The position numbers and the translations under genes were made by a program. The notes beneath the pieces are model-generated. The model was not told the DNA's origin. It did not search any database and saw only the letters and a program-made list of their open reading frames with translations. 64,000 nt of DNA from Chalciporus piperatus (lineage: Eukaryota > Basidiomycota > Agaricomycetes > Boletales > Boletaceae), in assembly GCA_038093975.1 (NCBI GenBank), contig JBBPTG010000005.1, positions 62,001 through 126,000 on the forward strand, given 5' to 3'. This document shows positions 56,891-64,000 of the stretch, in pieces. Numbering within the stretch: the first letter of the stretch is position 1; every line of letters begins with the position of its first letter.

Positions 56891-58802
56891 ATGAGCGGCC
56901 GCAAGCTAAACGCAGACGAGCTCAAGCTTCATCAAGCCGCTCTTTCAGCAAGCGACAAGGTTCAGGATCCACCAATCTCCCTAGACCATCGCTAACACTC
57001 TTCCGTAGACCTTGTCCATTAAAGATGCTCAAAAGCTCATCTCAGATGGATCTGCGCGTACTGCCGCGATTAACTTCTTGCTTGGGGCGGTGAGTGATCT
57101 CGTGTGTCGTTACGTTCCAGAAAGCAGGGTGTGACAACTTTGTAGGGTATGTTCAAAGTTATGACTAGCTCGGGTGGTGTTAGCTCTTTCCGTGCTGTGA
57201 TGAAGAATGAGGTGGATCTGTGCGTTTTCGACGCGTCTTTGATGTAGGCATATACCAACGCAGTTCCTCCTTTCCGTCTCACAGGAAGAGGGATATGAGC
57301 GGTGAAGAGACGATGGTGCTGAGCCATATACAAGGTTCTGGAAATGAAGGTACGTCCTTCTTCGTATCTCATATCGACGGGATCTCATATACCTGCCAGG
57401 TATCTGGACAAAGCATCTCAAAGCCAAAACCGAACTCCATCAAACCGTGATCGACCGCTGTTTGAAATCGCTCGTCCAGAAGCAGCTCGTTAAATCCATC
57501 AAAGCAGTTCGGGTAGGTTTCGGTACGCGTAGTGACGTTTACCTAGTCAATTGATTGCCTCTCATCAAGCACCCGACGAGGAAAATATACATGCTTGCGC
57601 ACCTGGAGCCATCTGTAGAGCTCACAGGCGGTCCCTGGTATACGGATAACGAACTCGATACCGAATTCATCAAACTTCTCTCTACTGCGTGTCTACACTA
57701 CATATGCGATCGCGTGCGTATTCCATCCTTTCCTTTCTGTGTAATGCGAGATCATTCATACCAGAACACACACACTAGTCGTTCCCGAAGCAATCTGGAA
57801 AACGTGCTTCGCAAAACCAACAACGCCTTTATGCAATAGGCTCCGCACCCTCTTACCCCTCTGCACCACAAATACAACACTTTCTAAGCAAAAGTAAGAT
57901 CACGGAGACAGAACTGGGCGTCGAACACGTCGAGATGCTTCTCCGTGTTCTCGAACTCGACGGCGAGGTCGAAAAGGTATGCATGGTCGCGCGCGTCTTC
58001 TGTTTCCATGGTTTTGCTCATGGCGGTACAGGTACCTGCGTTCGCGGCTTCTGCATGGGATGCTACCATTCCATCAGAATCGGAGGCTGGATCGGATTCT
58101 GAGGACAGTGATGACGAACGCTCGAGTTCTAAAAAACGCAAGCGGAGTTCTTCGTCAAAGAAGAGCAAGAAAAGCAGTAAACGGAAGCGCCGACGAACCG
58201 ATGACTCAGAAGACAGTGATTCGGAGGAAGAGCGTTCGCAGAGCAAAAAGAAGAAGCGTTCGCGCAAAGATGACGAGGAAAGCGATGAGCCAAAGAAGAA
58301 GAAGAAACGCAAGGGGAAATCAAAAGATACTGACGACTCAAATTCGGACGAAGAGTCGGAGGAGGACTCGGAGGAAGAGAGTCGTAAGAAGAAGAAGAAA
58401 CGGAAGGGGAAGTCAAAGAAACGCGACGACTCGTCCTCGGAAAGCTCGGAAGACGAATCCCAGTCGGAGGACGAGGATGAACGCCCGCGCTCGAAATCAA
58501 AATCGAGATCATCTTCCAAAAAATCGTCGTCTTCCAAAGTTACTGTTAAACGCCCAAAATCACTTTCACCTGATCTGAACGATATATCCGCGGGAGGGGC
58601 TTTCGTCTACCGGGCGATCAAGCAGGAACGGGTGGCGCTTGGGTGGTCTCAAGCGCCGTGTGGAAGATGTCCCATCTTCGACTTTTGTCGAGACAAGGGT
58701 CCTACGAATCCCCGTGACTGTGTGTATTTCGACGATTGGTATACCCTGGGTGCCGGTGCACAAAAGGCTGCTGCACCGGCCGCTGTGAAGGTGGAAATAT
58801 GA
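56891..58802 (+). CDS. RPC34: RNA polymerase III subunit RPC34 (Rpc6), with long charged insert
   Basis: Subunit of the Pol III initiation subcomplex; its winged helices open promoter DNA and contact TFIIIB. ATG 56891. The first winged helix includes TLSIKDAQKLISDGS and KVMTSSGGVSSFRAV. The second has VLSHIQGSGNEGIWTKHLKAK and LKSLVQKQLVKSIKAVRHPTRK, and the family motif LTGGPWYTDNELDTEFI. The third helix region ends EMLLRVLELDGEVEK. The C-terminus carries the conserved iron-sulfur type cysteines: APCGRCPIFDFCRDKGPTNPRDCVYFDDW. Between these parts, about 58045-58560 encodes roughly 170 residues of Ser, Lys, Asp and Glu repeats, which I do not recall from yeast or human RPC34. About seven introns. 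Stop TGA at 58800-58802. Confidence 0.92.
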
Positions 58803-58923
58803 GAATAGGTCGCATCTGGAATCCAAGACATGTTGTGCGAGCTAGATTGATGTAGTAGTATACAACCCTGTACCCCCTCCGACTATACTGATCCATCAGT
58901 ATTAGCAAAGTAGGTCGACGCCT

Positions 58924-61021
58924 CTAATTCGTCTTCGTTCTAATCAGTCCCTTCATCATATCAAAGCTGTTGCCGTCGGGCTGCAAGTCGATGTACTGAC
59001 CACCACCCAGCGGCTCAGTACGCAACAGCCCGTGATCGGGGGTAATCCCCACTATTCGAACCGTGGTATGCGGGGTAGTTGTGGCTATTGTGACGGTTTG
59101 GCCTCTGTGAATGGGTCTGTCAGAGGTCAGTGACGGCTAGAGTTGGACCTACGAGTGTAACCACGCGCGGGTATACTGATCCATGAAGGGTCGGAACCCT
59201 TCGCTCTCTTGATCAAGGAACGAGTCCCACAAACGGTCGAACGTCGAGAGGACTGCTGCTGCAACCCGCTCAACGCAGAGAGTGGATGACACTCCCGAAC
59301 CCCGCTCTGCAGCCTCCAGCTGAGCTAACGAACCGATCGGTGGTTCGTTCAAAACATTCAATCCACAACCTGGTTTCACCCGGATGTAAACACCGATCAA
59401 TGGGTCTAGTGGCATCTCGAGCAGCGCTTACCAATGATAACATCCACAATGCTTCCCCCGAAACTCGTGTTCACTAGTATACCTCCCAGTTTCTTTAATT
59501 CTACTTTCTTCCACTGCTCCTCCGCTGGAAATTCACCGTATATGTCGTTCGGCCACTTTAGCTTGACTTTATTTGACCATTGTTTCAAGGGGTCGAGTGC
59601 CTGGCAAGCTTCGACGACCGCGATCGCAAAGAGATATTGGATAAAGACTAGATTTGACGGTCGGATGGAGCGAGCGTCGGAAGCTGGATGCGTCGGAGAT
59701 GAGGATAGAATGGAAATACAACGCATGAAATCCGAGCTTACTTGAACTTGCGCTCTTTAGTGGAATACTAAGTTTTAGAGACATCTGCATGCATCCCGCT
59801 GGGGAAAGCCATGCATTCGCTCCTCTCCCTCGACCGGCTACTTGTGTGGTCGCCAGAGAGAGCAATGGAGAGGGAAGGGCGCGAAGTAGTTTGGGGTTCC
59901 TAGTTATGAGTACAATAAGTTGGAGGATCCAGAAAGTGATGATGTACTCACTTGTCCAGCAGTGTCTGTGTACTGGTGACGACTTCGCCATAGAGGAGTG
60001 CGTCGCCCATCCGCAGCTCACCGTTTTGATCAGCGGTGCGAAAATCGTCCAGCGCTGCAAAGAACACGCTAGGTGTGAACAAAGGTGTATATCGTTTTTC
60101 TTGATCTGTGGTTAGTGGCCGGGATGTGACGATAACATGTTTGGCTTCGTCCTCGTGAGATGCCGTGAGGCGGAAAAGAGGGTGATCAGATGCAGAGTCC
60201 TCAGCAGGGATCTCACAAGGGAAGTGGAATCGGAAACTGTCATGTTCGCCTGGAAAGACTATACTGTGTGTTGCATCCTCGGCGGCCTCGAGATCGTGAT
60301 CGGGAAACAACGTGTGCGCGATACGCCGCTGGATTTCCCATTTCCTTGGGTGCGCAAGAAGTAGTTGAGGAAGAAGACTCAAGGCAGGTCGTTGGCCCTC
60401 GAATCGTAGTCCAAGAGCAGACAGCGTTGGAGCGAGCAGCTGTTCAGCAAGTGGTGGTGCGCATGACCAGAGAGCGATGAGGCCGCTTTCACTCAGCGCT
60501 CCTGCAACTGTCTTGTTGTCTGTGTATCGTCCTAGAACTCGTATCCCCTCCCCTTCGAGATCCAAAGTGGCGGATTGTGACCGTGAGACGGAGATGTCGT
60601 TCCCGCCATAGTTCACGGTGGCTGGGGTGGGAACTTGTGCAGGGAAAGAGAGGTAAAGTGAAGCTCTGTTGTCAGAGACACGGATAATGCTCGTGTCCTT
60701 GACCAACCCCAGACCAAGGCCAGCCGAGCCGAAGCTCGAAATGGTGTCATGAAGACCGAATAGTCCTTGCGATCGCTTCGCGTTCACGCCTAGAGCGAGT
60801 ATTCTGCCACCGGCTTCTGCGAATTTCCGTACTCCTGTATGATCATTGGGTGTGCCAAGAAGGACTAAGAGTCCACATGCATTGTGCCAGGGGAACTCGG
60901 GGGTAGTGAAGACATCTGGGACAACGATCTGTGGGAGATAATGTGGAACGAGGATGGAAGATAGAAATCGGTGAACGGTAGTTGCGTGCGGGTGTGTACT
61001 TGGATAGACCAACACGTTCAT
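58924..61021 (-). CDS. BPL1: Biotin--protein ligase
   Basis: Activates biotin as biotinyl-AMP and attaches it to carboxylases such as acetyl-CoA and pyruvate carboxylase. The long first exon (ATG 61021, MNVLVYPSTHPHATTVHRFLSS) encodes the N-terminal glutamine-amidotransferase-like domain typical of eukaryotic ligases, with FPWHNACGLLVLLG. The catalytic part follows: EVVTSTQTLLDK, SLATTQVAGRGRGANAWLSPAGCMQ (the GRGR-type biotinyl-AMP loop), FIQYLFAIAVVEAC, KVKLKWPNDIYG, KKLGGILVNTSF, and GCGLNVLN. The C-terminal domain has QTVTIATTT and GLLRTEPLGGGQYIDLQPDGNSFDMMKGLI. About five introns. The stop is at 58924-58926, convergent with RPC34. Confidence 0.94.
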
Positions 61022-61774
61022 GGTACCGGAACAAATTCGGTAAGTCGTTCAAGTTCCCTGACGATCCGAGTCCCTTCGACATGATCTTCACCTGCTCATT
61101 CCATATGGGAATGTGAGGGGTTAAAGGTGAGCACGATTACGAGCCGTCGTAGCACAATGGTAGTGCGTTGCCTTCCTAAGGCAAAGGTTGTGGGTTCGAG
61201 CCCCATCGGCGGTACTGGATAAAATACCTACGGCTCATATTTTTACTCTTTTTGGCGGTCGTCTCAATTTTTTTTTCTTTTTTCATGGAGTATCCGACGA
61301 TTTGCACGGACAACCGTAAGGGATCTCAATCCCTCAGACCACTGATACTGGTGATGGTCAATCCTTGGTCAATCCCAGACAGCGATTGCGCAGCCGACTG
61401 TGCGAAAAAAGTGCCAAGGACTGTCGATCTTATTTTACAACATTGCGACACGGCTTGAGCTCAGGTTCACGTCTGGGGAGATACTGAGGACACTGTACAG
61501 GCTGTATAGCCGCGATAGCTTAGTAGGTTAGGGAACAGGCGTAACGTTGACTGTAATCCCCTGGTCACTTGCATCGTTTCGTTTCGTTTCGGAGTGGACG
61601 CGACTGTGCCCATCAAGATTAACCAAAGATCTCCAAAGATTAATTCTGAGCCTCGCGACCAAAATACGTCCAGACTCCACAGACACGCCCCCTTCACGTT
61701 GACCATTCACGTCGATTCTCCCTACATTTTCCTCTTCGTGTCCATCTTCTCTCCCATTCAATCCATATCCAAGC
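61022..61774. other. Divergent region between BPL1 and GMD, containing a tRNA gene
   Basis: 753 bases. Besides the tRNA gene it holds the promoters of the two divergent protein genes. A T-rich run follows the tRNA at 61266-61282 and could serve as its Pol III terminator region. No coding exon is seen. Confidence 0.5.
61143..61214 (+). tRNA. tRNA-Arg (anticodon CCU), no intron
   Basis: A complete cloverleaf can be folded from 72 bases. The acceptor stem is GCCGTCG with CGGCGGT. The D stem is GCAC/GTGC with loop AATGGTA. The anticodon stem is TTGCC/GGCAA with loop TTCCTAA, giving anticodon CCT (reads AGG, arginine). The T stem is GTGGG/CCCAT with loop TTCGAGC. The internal promoter boxes A (TAGCACAATGG) and B (GGTTCGAGCCC) are present. 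There is no intron. Confidence 0.95.
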
Positions 61775-63305
61775 ATGGCCTCGTCGTTGTTAAAGCCCAA
61801 CCTCCCATCTCCAGAGGAGTACAGGAAGAGAAAGGTCGCTCTGATCACTGGTAAGTGGTCTTCATCGATGGGGTCACCTAGATCGACAGTCGGTCGCCTC
61901 GATTGTACCAACATCTGATGGTCTTGGCGCGCGCCCATCCCCATCGTACGACCTGTCGCTGATCACATTTACCTAGGTGTCACTGGACAGGATGGTTCTT
62001 ACCTGTGAGTCCGCTCATCTCCACCAGACTCGACAGGTCGCTCCAATCTTGAGATCGCGTGTTGACGACCGTGAAATAGCACCGAATTACTCCTTGAAAA
62101 AGGCTACGAGGTACACGGCATCATTCGTCGTTCCTCCAGTTTCAACACCAATCGTCTCCAACATCTGTATGCAGATCAGCATGAACGTGAGCGCGTCTTC
62201 TTCCTCGTGTACTGATTCATCTCATCAACCCCTGTCAAGGTCCTAACAAGTTCAAACTGCACTACGGTGATCTCTCGGACAGTACCAACCTCGTGTATAT
62301 CCTCGCTCAAGTGATGCCCACCGAGATCTACAACCTCGGTGCACAATCTCACGTCAAGGTCTCGTTCGAGATGTCCGAGTACACCGCCGATGTCGATGGT
62401 GTCGGCACACTCCGTCTTCTTGACGCCGTTCGCACAGTTGGGCTTGAGAAACACGTGAGGTTCTACCAAGCCTCCACCTCAGAGCTCTACGGCAAAGTCG
62501 TCGAGACTCCCCAGAGCGAGACAACACCCTTCTACCCACGCAGCCCATATGGTGTTGCAAAGTTATATGCGTACTGGATCACGGTCAACTATCGTGAAGC
62601 CTATGGCATGTTTGCATGCAACGGTATCTTGTTCAACCACGAAAGCCCGAGGCGTGGCAGGACGTTCGTCACCAGGAAGATCAGCAGAGCCGTTGCTGAT
62701 ATCCACTTGGGCAAGCAGCATTGCTTGTATCTCGGTAACCTGGACGCACAGCGTGACTGGGGTCATGGTGCGTTTCGCCTTTCTTCCGACTGATCAATTG
62801 CTGAGTGTATGCGCTCGGATCATAGCCAAGGACTATGTTGAGGGCATGTGGCGCATACTCCAACAGTCCGAACCTGATGACTTTGTCCTTGCAACTGGCG
62901 AAACCCACCCAGTTCGTGAATTCGTCGAGAAAGCATTCGCTGTTGTTGGTACTACTATCGGGTAGGTGCATCCCTCTATGAAGTATGTCGATCTCTCGAT
63001 TGATGGAGATGCGTAGGTGGCGCAAGAACGGGGTCGAGGAGGAAGGCTACGACACCAAGACCAACAAGGTTGTCGTCAAGGTGGATTCCCAGTACTTCCG
63101 TCCCGCCGAAGTAGAGTGCGTCCTTTCGTTCCATACTATTTGATTTGTTGACGGAGATGTGTCTCGTAGCCTTTTGCTAGGAGACCCTGCAAAAGCCGAG
63201 CGCGTTCTTGGCTGGAAGCGCCAAGTCACTTTCGACAAGCTCGTTCACGAGATGGTGACAACGGACCTCCAAGCCTCCCGAAGCCTCGTTGAGGACCAGA
63301 ACTAA
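61775..63305 (+). CDS. GMD: GDP-mannose 4,6-dehydratase
   Basis: Converts GDP-mannose to GDP-4-keto-6-deoxymannose, the first step to GDP-L-fucose. An extended short-chain dehydrogenase. After a short N-terminus the Rossmann motif [15 protein letters not shown] is split by an intron (61852-61977). Then come [42 protein letters not shown], the catalytic [10 protein letters not shown] and [15 protein letters not shown] (Y-x-x-x-K), [37 protein letters not shown] and YFRPAEV with [15 protein letters not shown]. These are the distinctive segments of the GMD family. About seven introns. ATG 61775 and TAA 63303-63305. It lies tail to tail with a GDP-L-fucose synthase gene. Confidence 0.96.
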
Positions 63306-63728
63306 ACGTTTGACGTTGGATCTCTGTTCTCAAACACGCCGCTCGAAAGAGTCGTTGTACAGTAGTTGAAAGAAATGTGCATTGTGGACCTCTGACCTTC
63401 TTGGCATGGCAAGGATTTTGTACGACCCGCTGAACGCAGTTTAGTATGCATGAATGGAATACGTTGTTCGATGACACAGTTACACATTTGTTGGGCAAGT
63501 ATTGTGAATTACGACATTGCACGTCGCTGTCGACCTGCTCAGAACATACTTACTACTAGTATGCCGTCTGCGCAGTTAGCAACATTGAGTGTGCAGTCCT
63601 CGTCGTATTTGATATATCTCTGGAATTTCTCTCACTCACGGTTTGACCCGTCAGTATGACTATTTGTCGCATGCATCTTACTGTGTCACTTCTCAAACGA
63701 CCATAGTACATCACGATGTACGAGCTAG
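63306..63728. other. Convergent 3' region between GMD and GDP-L-fucose synthase
   Basis: 423 bases between the stops of two convergent genes. It should contain both transcript ends. I see no further gene. Confidence 0.5.
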
Positions 63729-64000
63729 TTAATGGGCGCTCTGCCCAGTCCTGGCATTCGCGTAATTCTCTAGGAACCAGGTAACAGTCTCCTCGAGTGC
63801 TACGATGATTCGTCAAAAGCATGCCTCTCCAACCATGAAAATGACACCGACCTTCGTCGAATGGGGTAAACTTGAAATCCGAGCCGATGAGCCTCATCAA
63901 TTTGGCATTGGAAGCGGGCTTGCGATCCTGTCCGTTATCCTTGATTTCGTTCTCGAAAGCAGCCTCTCCAGGGTAGTTCATGACCTTGACGATCGAATTG
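63729..64000 (-). CDS. GDP-L-fucose synthase, C-terminal part (gene continues beyond the window)
   Basis: An extended short-chain dehydrogenase that epimerises and reduces GDP-4-keto-6-deoxymannose to GDP-L-fucose. Only the last two exons are in the window. The first (from the edge to 63852) reads KPASNAKLMRLIGSDFKFTPFDE. A 52-base GT-AG intron (63851-63800) then joins it to ALEETVTWFLENYANARTG and a stop at 63729-63731. The sequence pattern, K-x-A-S-N-x-K-L, then D-F-x-F-T-P-F, then E-T-x-x-W-F-x-x-N-Y, matches the C-terminus of the animal enzyme (TSTA3/GFUS) as I remember it. The catalytic Ser-Tyr-Lys part lies outside. Position beside GMD supports the call. Confidence 0.85.

Noticed and set aside
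57884..58537. 217-codon minus-strand Ser/Asp-rich open frame
   Set aside because: It is the antisense reading of the low-complexity insert in the RPC34 gene.
61266..61282. T-rich run after the tRNA as a separate RNA gene signal
   Set aside because: It is simply consistent with Pol III termination downstream of the tRNA-Arg gene; no second RNA can be folded there.

Overview
The window is nuclear DNA from a filamentous basidiomycete fungus, most likely a mushroom-forming species (Agaricomycetes). Genes are closely packed on both strands and almost all are broken by many short introns of about 50-70 bases with GT...AG ends. Base composition is near 50% GC. The gene content is typical of such fungi: a velvet regulator, a Zn2Cys6 transcription factor, an Argonaute, a 1,3-beta-glucan synthase and an F-box protein. 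I find about 27 protein genes, one tRNA gene and one short DNA-transposon-like element. No CRISPR, operon, plasmid or viral feature is visible.

Layout. 1-10 kb: the 3' end of a LEA2/DUF3712-like membrane protein gene, a 2-oxoglutarate/Fe(II) dioxygenase, the mitochondrial GTP/GDP carrier Ggc1, purine nucleoside phosphorylase, NADP-isocitrate dehydrogenase and a small two-span membrane protein. 10.5-16.5 kb: the 1,3-beta-glucan synthase catalytic subunit. 17.7-22 kb: a velvet regulator, a BAH/zinc-finger gene in an AT-richer island and a TB2/DP1/HVA22 protein. 22.4-26.3 kb: a Zn2Cys6 transcription factor. 26.5-33.7 kb, all minus strand: CLN3/Btn1, acetylornithine aminotransferase and the DEAD-box helicase Dbp4. 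A gene-poor 1.8 kb stretch follows. 35.5-44 kb, all minus strand: Argonaute, a ketopantoate-reductase-like enzyme and a TPT-type sugar-phosphate/nucleotide-sugar transporter. 44.8-53 kb: a RING protein, alanine aminotransferase, the U3 snoRNP protein Rrp9 and a calcineurin-like phosphoesterase. A 687 bp inverted-repeat element lies at 52947-53633. 53.8-64 kb: an F-box protein, a membrane protein, RNA polymerase III subunit RPC34, biotin-protein ligase, tRNA-Arg(CCU), GDP-mannose 4,6-dehydratase and, cut by the window edge, GDP-L-fucose synthase.

How the genes relate. Most are unlinked housekeeping genes. The clear exception is the right end, where the two enzymes that convert GDP-mannose to GDP-L-fucose lie tail to tail. 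Two metabolic genes, NADP-isocitrate dehydrogenase and alanine aminotransferase, each carry a mitochondrial presequence followed by an in-frame internal Met about 29 codons in, and the first also ends in a peroxisomal-type AKL tripeptide. The Argonaute keeps the full catalytic tetrad expected of a slicer.

All gene models were made by reading the sequence, joining exons by frame, splice signals and remembered family similarity. No database search was run, and intron borders in the weaker genes are approximate.
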